The notes: a model not told the origin generated them from the letters alone. DNA of 64,000 nt from Dyadobacter sediminis (GCF_005860765.1 NZ_VCEI01000011.1:1116001-1180000), one strand, 5' to 3'; numbered from the stretch's first letter, positions 1 to 9,041 are shown. Made by a program: numbers and translations.

Positions 1-1200
1 TTCACGTATTTGAATACGGCGGAAAGCTCTCTCGTCCAGATCACCTATGGCTTCGCCTGCTATAATCTCCTGTCCATTGATGATCACCTTGTTGAAATAA
101 CCATCTACATCCTGGACGATCCAGTTTTTGTATTGGGGCATTTCACCAGATAGCTCAAAAAGGTTAGCTCCTTTTTCGAGTTTTTCGCGGACACGCTTTA
201 CCGCTGTCCCACTACGTTTCTCATACTCAATAATTGCAACAGGTGCTTTGTTCGTTGAAAGCTGAATCTGCTCCAAATACAAATACCCCGTAGTGCCAGT
301 GCTGCCTTTGAGGCTAATACCTTTAACCTGTATCTTTTTAACCAGCTTTTTATTGTATGCATCCAATGCGTCCAGCCGATACACTTTGTTGTATTCATTC
401 TTATGCGTCGCCGAATAGCGAAGCGTAAAAAGCGGACGGAAATCCTGCATACTTTCCAACGTCTTATCTCCATCAACGGACTGAGGTTCGTCAATAATAA
501 GTATTGGATTGGTTTGCGCTATAATTTCGATAGGACGCCGGGATGCAAACTGATCTAGCTCCATATATATCCTACGGGCATCTTTGCCTTTTGCATTAAA
601 TGCCTGGGTATTGATAATCATCACACTAATACGGCTATCGGACGCAAAATTTTCAATATCCTGGGGACGACCGGAATTGTAAATAAACGGACTGATACGG
701 TGACCGTACAGTTCCTGAAAATGGTCTTGAGTAACTTCGAACGACTTATATACCCCTTCCCGTATGGCGATGCTGGGCACTATAATGATGAACTTGCTCC
801 AACCATAAAGCTCATGCAATTCGTACATGGTACGGATGTAGGTATATGTTTTACCTGTTCCCGTCTCCATTTCGATGGTTAAGTTATAACCAAGTTTCAG
901 GCCTTTGGGCCGTTCAAGCTTGTCACTTTCCGGTATATCGTTTTCGTGTTGTACAAGTTTAATATTTTTAAGCAATTGATCTTCGGTGATTTGGATTGGG
1001 CGGTTACGGTAACCAATTGTTTCCATGACATCCATCTCCAAATCCGTTTGACCAACACTTGCTGCTTTGGCTTTGCGGATAATTTCTTTACTTCTTTCGA
1101 GCGTAAAACGGTTGGTTTCTCTTGGCTGGCCCGCAAAGCAATCTGTAACCGCCTTCACTGCCTGAGCCTGAAAGTCCTGTTCCTTAAATTGTAATTTCAT
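1..1200 (-). CDS. res: Type III restriction endonuclease subunit Res (partial, N-terminal 400 residues)
   Basis: ATP-dependent helicase-nuclease subunit of a type III restriction system; with Mod it cuts DNA between head-to-head unmethylated sites. The minus strand is open from an ATG at 1200 to the window edge, so the C-terminal part (rest of the helicase and the nuclease domain) is missing. Visible are the Walker A motif TGTGKT at about residues 113-118 in the context MxTGTGKTY, and a DEPQ box at about 237-240, the SF2 motif II variant used by Res proteins, followed by an SAT motif at about residue 260. The ATG lies 3 bp after the stop of mod, so the two are co-transcribed and probably translationally coupled. 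Whether the subunit is intact cannot be judged here. Confidence 0.88.
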   Translation of the reverse strand, partial: MKLQFKEQDFQAQAVKAVTDCFAGQPRETNRFTLERSKEIIRKAKAASVGQTDLEMDVMETIGYRNRPIQITEDQLLKNIKLVQHENDIPESDKLERPKGLKLGYNLTIEMETGTGKTYTYIRTMYELHELYGWSKFIIIVPSIAIREGVYKSFEVTQDHFQELYGHRISPFIYNSGRPQDIENFASDSRISVMIINTQAFNAKGKDARRIYMELDQFASRRPIEIIAQTNPILIIDEPQSVDGDKTLESMQDFRPLFTLRYSATHKNEYNKVYRLDALDAYNKKLVKKIQVKGISLKGSTGTTGYLYLEQIQLSTNKAPVAIIEYEKRSGTAVKRVREKLEKGANLFELSGEMPQYKNWIVQDVDGYFNKVIINGQEIIAGEAIGDLDERAFRRIQIRE

Positions 1201-1203
1201 AGC

Positions 1204-3177
1204 TTAGATTACGCGCATTTCGGTTTCAGGACTCAATTGTTTCAGTAACTGCCTCACATTTTCCTTAGCAGTGTCATTCTTAAATCCTTTATCCCGGAAT
1301 ACGATACGCATAGGCTTATAGACAGCAACTTCCTTTGCAAACATCTCGTCGATAGTGTTATCAAAGCAAGCCATGAGTGAATTTTGAGCCACCTGAAAGA
1401 CCTGTTTTCCTGAAACTGAAAGCTGATCAATTTTGTACGAAAGTGGCAAGCCCCAATCTATCATAACCTGCGCAAGTAGATCGTCTGAGGTACGATCAGG
1501 TTTTATGTTATCCGCAAAAATTTCCAGTTGCTCTTGGTTGTAATCTTGGGGACGATAATAGATATCCTGCATATTGCTTTCATCAAGTCGATAAACTCGG
1601 AAACCAGTGTCCAGATTTGCCAATCGCTCATGGTTAAAATCCAGCTCACTAGCTTTTTTTAATATTAAATCCCCTTTAATTCTTTCACCAACGCGACGGA
1701 TGCGCTCTTTGCCAATTTCACAAATATTTCTATATCCAGCTTTAAAGGCCTCACTTTCCTTGTTGATAATTTCTGGTAATTGTACCATAATAAATTTTCG
1801 TGTACCACCATCCTCGGAATTAAGCTGCATAGCCGCGTGAGCAGTCGAGCCAGCACCAGAAAAGAAATCGAGAATTATTGAATCTTCTGAAGCGGCAATC
1901 TCAATAATCTTCCGTAAGAGGTTGATTGGTTTCGGAAAGTCAAAAACACCTTTGCCTAACAAATTTTGTAATTCCGCAGTGCCTTTATTTGATATAATTT
2001 CTTTGTCATTCCACACAGATTTGGCCATTTGAGTCAGCTTTCTTTCCTTCTGAAAAATCCGAATTTCCCCATCGTTTCCGTAATATGCTGCCAATTTGCT
2101 TTTTTCAAGCTCTGCTTTTTCATGTCCCCAACGCCATACACTTTTTAAACCATTTACCTCACTTGGATATACCTTTATAAAACCTTCTCGCTCTATGGTT
2201 GAAACGGGAAACATTCCATTCTCATCAGGATTTGCCACATCTATATAGAAAGGATATCTCAAATTGGGCCGGTTTAAAGAATTAAAAGCTTGTACGTTTC
2301 TATTTCTTAGTCCTTTCACATTAAAGCCTCCCTGTTGGTCATAGAATTGATAGTCGCTACCTAAAACAGTGATTTCATTCAGAACACATTCATTGGAATC
2401 CTTAGCAATCACTAGGATATATTCATGAGTTTTGGCTATATGCCCATATCGTCTACCTTCAGGCTTAACAATCACCGTAACAATTCCGACAAAATTATCC
2501 GGGCCAAATATTTCATCACAAATCTTTCTCAAATTATGTACTTCGTTATCATCAATCGAAATAAATATAAGCCCATCATCTGTTAGAAGATTACGAGAAA
2601 GCTTCAAACGAGGGTAGATCATACTCAACCAATCAGAATGGTAACGCCCTGAAGTTTCAGGGTTGGCTACTAAGCGTTGGTTTTGTGCATCAAGTAGACC
2701 GGTATCTATTTTGAATTCATTTATATCTTGAGCAAAATTGTCTTTATAAACAAAATCTTTTCCTGTATTATATGGTGGATCAATATATATTAGTTTGATT
2801 TTGCCAAAGTAACTTTCCTGCAAAAGCTTTAATACTTCCAGATTGTCCCCTTCAATGTAAAGATTCTCAGTATTATCAAAGTCAACGGAATCTTCACGTA
2901 CCGGGCGTAACGTTTTGGTAGTAGGAAGATTTGCCGTTACAATCGCTTCCCGCTTTCCCGGCCATTCCAGGCGGTAACGTTCCTTATTGCCTTCGATAAT
3001 CTGATGGTTTAACTCCTGTTTGAGTAAGTCAAAATCAACTGCTTTTCCATCAGCTGTTTCGGTTACGCAATTAGGGAATAAGACTGCAAGAGCTTCTATA
3101 TTATGTTGCACCAAGTCGGTGCTTGCCATATCAAGGCGGTCAGGATGGGTATTTTCAGACATAAAGGGCAATTCCAT
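1204..3177 (-). CDS. mod: Type III DNA methyltransferase Mod
   Basis: Adenine-N6 methyltransferase and DNA-recognition subunit of the type III RM system; it modifies one strand of an asymmetric site and directs Res. 657 residues, usual size for the family. The catalytic motif IV DPPY is at about 133-136 and the SAM-binding motif FSGAGST at about 439-445, so the order is DPPY first, the beta-class arrangement typical of Mod. The variable target-recognition region lies between about 230 and 410. The phrase FDFPKP shortly before motif I is typical of the family. A second ATG at residue 6 (3162) could be the real start. No simple-sequence repeat that could cause phase variation is seen at the 5' end. 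Res follows 3 bp downstream. Confidence 0.93.
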   Translation of the reverse strand: MELPFMSENTHPDRLDMASTDLVQHNIEALAVLFPNCVTETADGKAVDFDLLKQELNHQIIEGNKERYRLEWPGKREAIVTANLPTTKTLRPVREDSVDFDNTENLYIEGDNLEVLKLLQESYFGKIKLIYIDPPYNTGKDFVYKDNFAQDINEFKIDTGLLDAQNQRLVANPETSGRYHSDWLSMIYPRLKLSRNLLTDDGLIFISIDDNEVHNLRKICDEIFGPDNFVGIVTVIVKPEGRRYGHIAKTHEYILVIAKDSNECVLNEITVLGSDYQFYDQQGGFNVKGLRNRNVQAFNSLNRPNLRYPFYIDVANPDENGMFPVSTIEREGFIKVYPSEVNGLKSVWRWGHEKAELEKSKLAAYYGNDGEIRIFQKERKLTQMAKSVWNDKEIISNKGTAELQNLLGKGVFDFPKPINLLRKIIEIAASEDSIILDFFSGAGSTAHAAMQLNSEDGGTRKFIMVQLPEIINKESEAFKAGYRNICEIGKERIRRVGERIKGDLILKKASELDFNHERLANLDTGFRVYRLDESNMQDIYYRPQDYNQEQLEIFADNIKPDRTSDDLLAQVMIDWGLPLSYKIDQLSVSGKQVFQVAQNSLMACFDNTIDEMFAKEVAVYKPMRIVFRDKGFKNDTAKENVRQLLKQLSPETEMRVI

Positions 3178-3373
3178 ACTTAATATAATGTTCTTTTATC
3201 TTAACCTATGAGAACAGGATTGCAAAGCCTGGATCTACATCAAGTTACTTACGGTTTATTCCAAAGTAAGCAATTTTAACTCAGTTTAACCTCGAAATGT
3301 TTACATAAATACGTATGATTTTAATCATCTGAATGGTATTCGAATCTCCCATATTGTATAGTATGTAAAATCA

Positions 3374-3469
3374 TACGGCAATTAGCAACCTCATTCACCG
3401 CACAAGGTACGGCAATTATTATACTATGCGGAGAATAAACCATATATTTGTCGCATAAAATGCGGTGAA
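3374..3469 (+). promoter_or_regulatory. Repeat-rich control region upstream of fic
   Basis: The 295-bp gap between divergent mod and fic has no gene. It contains an 11-bp direct repeat TACGGCAATTA at 3374-3384 and 3408-3418, and an inverted repeat TTCACCGCA (3394-3402) / TGCGGTGAA (3461-3469) that ends 3 bp before the fic ATG. Shorter palindromes (ATGATTTTAATCAT near 3317) lie further upstream. These look like operator or RNA-structure elements controlling fic; no regulator was identified. Confidence 0.4.
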
Positions 3470-3472
3470 AAT

Positions 3473-4573
3473 ATGTATATCCATCAAAAATACCAGTGGC
3501 CAGACTTTACCTGGAATGCAGCTGCCACATCAGAATTACTCGGAACAGTTCGCCACAAACAAGGACGGCTGCTAGGGCGTATGGAAAGCCTCGGGTTTTC
3601 TCTAAGAGAAGAAGCGGTGTTACAAACTTTGACGCTTGATGTTCTCAAAACAGGCGAAATAGAAGGTGAAGTTCTGAATGTTGACCAGGTAAGATCATCG
3701 CTCGCCCGTAGACTTGGGATGGATATCGGTGCATTGGCGCCCGCTGACCTGCACGTGGATGGCGTCGTGGAGATGCTTCTGGATGCAACTCAGCACTTCA
3801 CAAGTCCACTTTCGGAAGATCGACTGTTTGGCTGGCACTCGGCGATGTTTCCAATAGGACGAAGCGGAATGTATAAAATCACTGTGGGCCAATGGCGCGA
3901 TGATGCGACCGGCCCCATGCAGGTGGTATCAGGGGCAATGGGACGAGAGAAAGTGCATTTTGAAGCTCCCCCCTCCAAACTGATTCCTGCCGAAATGAAC
4001 ACTTTCATCAGCTGGTTTAATGCAAACCAGGATCATGACCTTGTACTCAAGGCCGCTATTGCACATCTGTGGTTTGTGACCATACACCCATTTGACGATG
4101 GAAACGGGCGAATAGCGCGTTCTATTGCAGATTTACAACTGGCAAGATCCGACAACAGCGCACAAAGGTTTTACAGTATGTCCGCACAAATCCAGCTGGA
4201 ACGAAAACACTATTACGACATCCTCGAAAAAACCCAGAAGGGTGATCTGGATATCACTGAATGGTTAGTTTGGTTTTTATCATGCCTGGATAGAGCGCTC
4301 ACCGCTACCGACACGCTTCTAAATGCGGTGCTGGTAAAAGCCCGCTATTGGGAGTTCCTGGTTTCTAAAAACATCAGCGAACGTCAGAAACTGATGCTCA
4401 ACAAACTTCTGGATGGTTTTGAAGGGAAACTCAATACGTCAAAATGGGCCAAGATCACAAAGGTCTCCAATGACACCGCCCTGCGGGATATACTGGATCT
4501 TGTAAATCAGGAGGTACTTGTAAAAGAAGATTCCGGCGGCCGGAGTACGAGTTACCGACTGGCGGATTTATAG
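3473..4573 (+). CDS. Fic family protein with N-terminal inhibitory motif
   Basis: Probable AMP-transferase that modifies hydroxyl side chains of target proteins. The Fic core HPFDDGNGRIAR is at residues 205-216, with catalytic His205 and the phosphate-binding GNGR intact. The N-terminal part resembles the DUF4172 domain found in many Fic proteins and carries TGEIEG at 60-65, which fits the (S/T)xxxE(G/N) inhibitory-helix motif, so this is a class II Fic with built-in autoinhibition. The C-terminal third (from about residue 285) looks like a winged-helix region. It is oriented against its neighbours and sits between the RM system and the mobilization genes, as accessory cargo. No separate antitoxin is expected for class II. 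The target is unknown. Confidence 0.9.
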   Translation: MYIHQKYQWPDFTWNAAATSELLGTVRHKQGRLLGRMESLGFSLREEAVLQTLTLDVLKTGEIEGEVLNVDQVRSSLARRLGMDIGALAPADLHVDGVVEMLLDATQHFTSPLSEDRLFGWHSAMFPIGRSGMYKITVGQWRDDATGPMQVVSGAMGREKVHFEAPPSKLIPAEMNTFISWFNANQDHDLVLKAAIAHLWFVTIHPFDDGNGRIARSIADLQLARSDNSAQRFYSMSAQIQLERKHYYDILEKTQKGDLDITEWLVWFLSCLDRALTATDTLLNAVLVKARYWEFLVSKNISERQKLMLNKLLDGFEGKLNTSKWAKITKVSNDTALRDILDLVNQEVLVKEDSGGRSTSYRLADL

Positions 4574-4608
4574 GACCTGTCTTTGATTTATTCTATTGCC
4601 TTAAATCA

Positions 4609-4941
4609 TCATACGGTCTCATTTATGCATCTGTAATAGAGATTTTTGTATTCCATGCCTACATTATAAACCTGACCCTTATTCATTTGCAGATATTTCA
4701 AAAAGAGCATGTCATAATCCTCAGACGAGAGGTTAGGGATTTTTGCTGTCTGACGATCCTCTCTAAGCATATCCATAAATTTCTCTTTAAAAGCCTTGTC
4801 AAAGGGATCTGAATACAGTCTATAATAATTGCTTTCCTTATCAATATCAGGAGACGAAAAGATTTCCCAATGCGCCAGATTGGCTTGCGCTTGGGAAATT
4901 TGTTCATTTACAAGATGCTGATTTACATCAATGTAGTCCAT
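4609..4941 (-). CDS. Hypothetical protein, 110 residues
   Basis: No family recognised. Acidic, soluble-looking protein rich in Tyr, Asp and Asn, with no signal peptide or membrane segment. The ATG start at 4941 is clear. It lies 24 bp downstream of the next small gene on the same strand and at the distal end of the mobilization gene row, so it is probably element cargo. It ends 35 bp from the end of the convergent fic gene. Confidence 0.6.
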   Translation of the reverse strand: MDYIDVNQHLVNEQISQAQANLAHWEIFSSPDIDKESNYYRLYSDPFDKAFKEKFMDMLREDRQTAKIPNLSSEDYDMLFLKYLQMNKGQVYNVGMEYKNLYYRCINETV

Positions 4942-4965
4942 ATTTTTTTTAGTGAATGATAATTT

Positions 4966-5235
4966 TTACCCCGTTTTGAAGATATCCCTTTCAACTTCTG
5001 ATACTGTCATAACCCGCCCCCTTTTCAAGTCAGTTAATATCATTTCCAACACTTCAATAAGCTCTTCCTGGCTTTCATAATGCTCCAATGTTATCGGATT
5101 TTCGGTATGTGCGACAACTCTTTTTGTCGCCACATCAAAATACATTTCATGAACAGAGCAATCCGGCTGCTCCTTTGTGCCATGATCGACAACCTGATAA
5201 CACCACTTTACATCCTCAAAATCTGAGATTCCCAT
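4966..5235 (-). CDS. Hypothetical protein, 89 residues
   Basis: No family recognised. Small acidic soluble protein; residues 1-45 look like beta strands and residues 50-75 like a helix rich in Glu and Leu. It begins 46 bp after the stop of the zinc-ribbon protein gene and is followed 24 bp later by another small gene on the same strand, so it is probably part of the same transcript. It may act with the 110-residue neighbour, but nothing in the sequence gives a function. Confidence 0.6.
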   Translation of the reverse strand: MGISDFEDVKWCYQVVDHGTKEQPDCSVHEMYFDVATKRVVAHTENPITLEHYESQEELIEVLEMILTDLKRGRVMTVSEVERDIFKTG

Positions 5236-5281
5236 AAAATCTAATTTAGCTTAATGATTTACAAGAAAATAATATACAAAT

Positions 5282-6166
5282 TTATTCAAGTTCTTCCGCA
5301 CGTTTCACAATCTGATCTGCCGGAGTAATTTTCAAATTCATACTACCGTCAGGTAACTCCCGAAGACCACATAAATAAGTTTTATGGGGTTCCAGTACCC
5401 GAATTGTATCAAACACAATCGTATTTCTAAAAACCGGAGCTGTGGGGCTAATAGTACTTTCGTTCTTTTTTAAGTGAATGCTCAATTCATTATGCGTTCG
5501 TTTATTAAGATAGAGATTCGGAAAGACTGCATTGTTCAGAAGGACTTTTTGGATCTTTTCAGGGTTGTCGAAGCGGTATTGCAGGTGTATCAGGCCAAGT
5601 TTGTCGAAGAGATCAAGATATAGCTTCATCTGATTTGAAAACTTGCCGTAATAGTAGTTTTTACGCCCTAACTGATAAAAGTCGTCAGTTTTATAAAGTT
5701 GCCGGAGAATCAGAATACCCTCGTCATCGAGATTCAACCACGTTTCTTTTTCCATGGCGATTGCCATTTTCTCCTTTCTAATCTCCTCCTGCGTCTGAAA
5801 ATATTCTTCTTCTTTTTTTTGCTCAGCTACTCTCTCGGCAATAATCCTCTCCCGCTCAGCTTTTTGCAATGATAATTGTTCTGTAAAGCAAATCACACAA
5901 ATAGCATTTCCGACTTTGTGCGCTAGATCAGCTCTGGATGTAACTTTAATGGTAAACCCGTTGTCACAATTGCTGCATTCACCTTTGGCTACCACATCTG
6001 CTTGAAATTTAACCAGGTATTTTAAGTCCGCATCTGTGATACTATGTTTCCGGGCAATTTCTTTCGGCTTTTGTCCGGATGACAAATTCCAGTAATCTTC
6101 TAAAATGATTTTTTCAGTATCCTTAACGTTGTCACAATATTTAATTTCCAATTGATAGTTTTTCAT
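5282..6166 (-). CDS. Hypothetical zinc-ribbon/coiled-coil protein downstream of relaxase
   Basis: 294 residues, no named family recognised. The N-terminal half contains two Cys pairs, CSNC at about 79-82 and CVIC about 30 residues later, which fit a zinc ribbon. A long charged helix (about 100-140, rich in Glu, Lys and Arg) follows and is probably a coiled coil. The C-terminal half is mixed alpha/beta. The start codon overlaps the relaxase stop by 4 bp, so it is translationally coupled to the relaxase. A role in relaxosome function or in establishment after transfer is plausible, but this rests on position only. Confidence 0.75.
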   Translation of the reverse strand: MKNYQLEIKYCDNVKDTEKIILEDYWNLSSGQKPKEIARKHSITDADLKYLVKFQADVVAKGECSNCDNGFTIKVTSRADLAHKVGNAICVICFTEQLSLQKAERERIIAERVAEQKKEEEYFQTQEEIRKEKMAIAMEKETWLNLDDEGILILRQLYKTDDFYQLGRKNYYYGKFSNQMKLYLDLFDKLGLIHLQYRFDNPEKIQKVLLNNAVFPNLYLNKRTHNELSIHLKKNESTISPTAPVFRNTIVFDTIRVLEPHKTYLCGLRELPDGSMNLKITPADQIVKRAEELE

Positions 6167-6987
6167 AACGATAATCCTTTTTTGACAGACTTGACCTGTT
6201 CAGCTGTCGTATTCACAAGTACGAATTGATTTTTTAAATTTTGTAAACTGTATTCTCTTGATAGGTCGGAACCCTTGACCCGTTGGTTTGTCTGAGCATG
6301 GATAAAGGTCAAACCCCGACCAATGTCACACTTGACTCCTTGTTTCTTCATACGGGCTGTAAACTCGTTGAAGTGTTTTGATTCTTTTATCGCCTTCGGT
6401 ACTTCCATCAAAAGCTCAGCTTTGAAATCAACTCCGGAAACAACTTTTTCTTTATTCTCGCGCTGCTTCATTTCCGGAGTGATGCTTAAACCCAATTCCA
6501 GTTCTATTTTCCGGCAGAAGTCTCCAGTACGGCGATAATTATTGAAGTGATCTGCTGTATTTTTGCCATTCCCGGAAACCCGGTTTGCCACAATATGAAA
6601 GTGCTGGTGAGCGGTGTCCTTATGGATAAAAGCAACCATCTGGTTATCCCCGAATCCGAACTCTTCCGAAAACCTTTCACAAATAGTACGCATCGTTTCC
6701 GGTTTCACCTTCTCTTCCGGAGGAAAACTAAACGTTTGATGCCACACAAATTTGTTAAGGTTTTTATTATTTTCCCTGTTGTGGACGAACTGTTTGGACA
6801 GGTAGTCAATGTTTAATCTCCCATCTGGTTTGAAATCTAATCCGAGATTTTGAATGTAAACCAATTCTCCACGAACGTCATTGATGGTAAGCGCTTCCCG
6901 CTTACGTTCTGAAAGGTTATTCTTCTCGTAATAGCAATACTCCAATATACCTTTGGCGTAATTACCCAGTCCCGCTTTACCAATCAT
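6163..6987 (-). CDS. mobB: MOBP-type relaxase (mobilization nuclease)
   Basis: Conjugative relaxase that nicks at oriT and pilots the single strand. 274 residues, covering mainly the nuclease domain. The metal-binding signature HKDTAHQHFH at residues 122-131 matches the HxDxxHxH motif of MOBP relaxases (Relaxase/VirD2 family). A candidate nucleophile is a tyrosine in the N-terminal region around residues 10-20. It lacks a C-terminal helicase or primase, as is usual for Bacteroidota mobilizable elements. It overlaps the upstream MobC-like gene by 4 bp and the downstream gene by 4 bp, giving a tightly coupled three-gene mobilization operon. The symbol follows Bacteroides usage and is tentative. 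Confidence 0.88.
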   Translation of the reverse strand: MIGKAGLGNYAKGILEYCYYEKNNLSERKREALTINDVRGELVYIQNLGLDFKPDGRLNIDYLSKQFVHNRENNKNLNKFVWHQTFSFPPEEKVKPETMRTICERFSEEFGFGDNQMVAFIHKDTAHQHFHIVANRVSGNGKNTADHFNNYRRTGDFCRKIELELGLSITPEMKQRENKEKVVSGVDFKAELLMEVPKAIKESKHFNEFTARMKKQGVKCDIGRGLTFIHAQTNQRVKGSDLSREYSLQNLKNQFVLVNTTAEQVKSVKKGLSL

Positions 6988-7628
6988 AAGGATTCCAGAA
7001 TTAGCCTAACCTGGATTTTAATTTCTGCATGAACATCTTCTAACGCTGTAACTTTTTCAGTCTGAAAAATGGACAGATCATGATCCAGGCTGCCATAGTA
7101 GCGTTTGTACTTTGCGAAGACTAGCTCATTTCTCTTATGAAGTTTGTAAATTTCAGATAGGTAAATTCTCTGCTCTTCGGTCTGTTCTCCTGATCCAATC
7201 AGTTGAATCAAGTGCTCATAGGACTGGATGTTTGCCTCGAAAAAAGTCTGCAGTGCAGGTATTTCAAATTGCTCGAAGAGCCATTTTGAAACCAGTTCAG
7301 AAAGCCGTCTGATTACCTGGGAGCTCTTCACCCATTCAGAAGTAATCAACTGCTTGTCCTTCGTCCGGTGGGCATAGAAAGCAAGGATACCAGATAGTTT
7401 TTCCAGGTTAATTATTAGCCGGGAGATGTGATCCGGAATATCCCGACGGGCTGGTAATTTTACCGGTACCAGTTCAAGCTGAGCCAGGATGTATTGACTG
7501 GCCGAAAGGTTACTTTTTGAAATACGCTCATCAATCTTCTGTTTTTGTTCTTCATTTAGCCATACGGAGTAATGAAGTCTCTTCTGCCTTTTAGGCGGCA
7601 ACGACGGTCTTCCTTTTATTTTTTCCAT
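6984..7628 (-). CDS. MobC/MobA-like relaxosome accessory protein
   Basis: Probable oriT-binding accessory protein that helps the relaxase. 214 residues. The basic N-terminus is followed by a stretch around residues 20-50 (short strand, then LNEEQKQKIDERI and SNLSASQYI) that fits a ribbon-helix-helix fold, as in plasmid MobC proteins. The rest is helical. It is the first gene of the mobilization operon: the 172 bp in front of it hold the oriT-like repeats, and its stop overlaps the relaxase start by 4 bp. Similarity to MobC is judged by eye from fold pattern and context. Confidence 0.72.
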   Translation of the reverse strand: MEKIKGRPSLPPKRQKRLHYSVWLNEEQKQKIDERISKSNLSASQYILAQLELVPVKLPARRDIPDHISRLIINLEKLSGILAFYAHRTKDKQLITSEWVKSSQVIRRLSELVSKWLFEQFEIPALQTFFEANIQSYEHLIQLIGSGEQTEEQRIYLSEIYKLHKRNELVFAKYKRYYGSLDHDLSIFQTEKVTALEDVHAEIKIQVRLILESL

Positions 7629-7800
7629 TTCCTTTTTTAATATGAGCCTAAGCGAATATTTTTTGGGGCTTGGGGTTTCCCCAACAAGTTCTCGCCTGTA
7701 CGCTCGCTTTTCGCGACGTACAGGCGATAGCTTGCTTTTAAACCGGTTGCATTGGTTGGTTCAACCGCGATCAATTAGGTTTAAACCGGTTCAACTGGTA
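7629..7800. other. Putative origin of transfer (oriT)
   Basis: Non-coding gap directly upstream of the mobC-relaxase operon. It contains a perfect 11-bp inverted repeat TCGCCTGTACG (7692-7702) / CGTACAGGCGA (7717-7727) with a 14-nt loop, and a 12-bp direct repeat TTTAAACCGGTT at 7737-7748 and 7780-7791. Further half-related copies (TTGGTTGGTTCAACC, GGTTCAACTGGTATC) lie between and after. Hairpin plus direct repeats next to relaxase genes is the usual architecture of oriT. The nick site cannot be assigned. Confidence 0.6.
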
Positions 7801-8334
7801 TCATTCCGTTCCAATTGGTATCAAAACCCGATTGTTTTCCTTGTCATACAGATAGTTACGGGCGAACTCAATATTACCTTCCTTTCTTGGGTACACTACC
7901 AGAAATTCATACCCGTTTTCGCTGATAGTCTTACCATTCAAATAAATGCTTTGAAATTTTTCAATGGAAGGGTGCTGGTTGACAAACTCTAACTTGTCAG
8001 AAAAATCAGTTTGGGTAGTATAAATCCAGATAACCGAACAGATACCGATAGTGCTAGTCAAACCATAAAGAAGGTGCCTACCCAATCCATAGAAGAAAGC
8101 TTGCTTTTGATTATCGAAATGGACTTGCTGTACCTGCCCTTTAATCTTTTCAGACGCTTCGTTGATTTCTTTGATACCTTCACTGAGTTTCGAGCTATTC
8201 TCTCTTCTTATTACCCCGACTGCTTCGCTCACCTCGTGCAGAATGATCGCAGTCCAGTCATCCATTGCTGTGGCATACTTTTCCGTGTAGCGTCCCTTGA
8301 TCCGATTGAGAAACTCTTGATTGACTTGCTCCAT
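7801..8334 (-). CDS. Hypothetical membrane protein of the mobilization module
   Basis: 177 residues, no named family recognised. The N-terminal half is a long charged helix, probably a coiled coil (about 1-75). One membrane segment is seen at about 87-105 (around GLTSTIGICSVIWIYT). The C-terminal part (about 110-177) is beta-rich. It follows the ParA-like gene by 5 bp and precedes the oriT-like region, a slot that in Bacteroidota mobilizable elements often holds a small membrane-anchored protein. It may tether the ParA ATPase or relaxosome to the membrane; this is inferred from topology and position. Confidence 0.68.
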   Translation of the reverse strand: MEQVNQEFLNRIKGRYTEKYATAMDDWTAIILHEVSEAVGVIRRENSSKLSEGIKEINEASEKIKGQVQQVHFDNQKQAFFYGLGRHLLYGLTSTIGICSVIWIYTTQTDFSDKLEFVNQHPSIEKFQSIYLNGKTISENGYEFLVVYPRKEGNIEFARNYLYDKENNRVLIPIGTE

Positions 8335-8339
8335 CGATC

Positions 8340-9041
8340 CTAAAAGTTAATGTTTTCACTAAGTTCTTTTCGCATACGAAGTCTCGCACCAGGGCTATAT
8401 TGTTCTAATGGCAAACCAAGCCTTATCGAGTCCAAAATTTGCCCCCCTAGATGACTCTGAGGATCAAAATCTCCAAACTTTCGAAACTTCAATCCCATCT
8501 TGTCGCAGTTGTTTTCCAACTCTTTTAGTAGCACTGGCTGTTGATTAAACGTTGTTATAGATGCCCATACATTCAGAGTAGTTTTGTTGTTTACGATCCT
8601 GTAAAGGTTTTGAAGGAATTGCACTGAGGGAATGTATGCGCTACCTCCACCAATGACGACATGATAATGAACTTCCAATTGGAGCATATCCATAAATTCC
8701 TCAAATGGTAGGTCTCTCTCGATTAACGCGGGAAACTGTTCAGACTCTGGTGCGCCGAAGTCAAAAAATATTTGATCGAATGGTGTGTCTGCAAGACTTT
8801 CCAGGTAAGAAATCAAATTGTCCCTGACGAGAACTTCCTTATCGTTAAGTAAAGAAACTGCTTCCAATCTGCTTGTACCTAAAAATTTCAACTGTCTCAT
8901 GGAGGATTTGGTACTGCTGTCCATGTCAACAAATCCTATGGATTCTTTGTCATGAAATTTCAAAGCGATGGTACTTGCCAAGGTGCTTTTACCGACGCCG
9001 CCTTTGCTTTGGAGAATAAAATGTATCTGTGTCATAATCAT
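8340..9041 (-). CDS. ParA/MinD-family ATPase
   Basis: P-loop ATPase of the ParA/Soj type, used for element partitioning or for placing the transfer complex. 233 residues. Deviant Walker A KGGVGKST at residues 13-20 with the signature lysine; Walker A' (VDMDSS) at about 38-43; the Walker B region around FFDFGAPES. The start lies in a TTATG context: its ATG overlaps the TGA of the upstream 115-residue gene, so the two are translationally coupled, as ParA-partner pairs often are. A start at residue 3 is equally possible. Confidence 0.85.
   Translation of the reverse strand: MIMTQIHFILQSKGGVGKSTLASTIALKFHDKESIGFVDMDSSTKSSMRQLKFLGTSRLEAVSLLNDKEVLVRDNLISYLESLADTPFDQIFFDFGAPESEQFPALIERDLPFEEFMDMLQLEVHYHVVIGGGSAYIPSVQFLQNLYRIVNNKTTLNVWASITTFNQQPVLLKELENNCDKMGLKFRKFGDFDPQSHLGGQILDSIRLGLPLEQYSPGARLRMRKELSENINF

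Noticed and set aside
198..1136. Several frames inside the first 1.2 kb on both strands
   Set aside because: They lie in other frames of the Res gene, which is open over the whole stretch and has helicase motifs.
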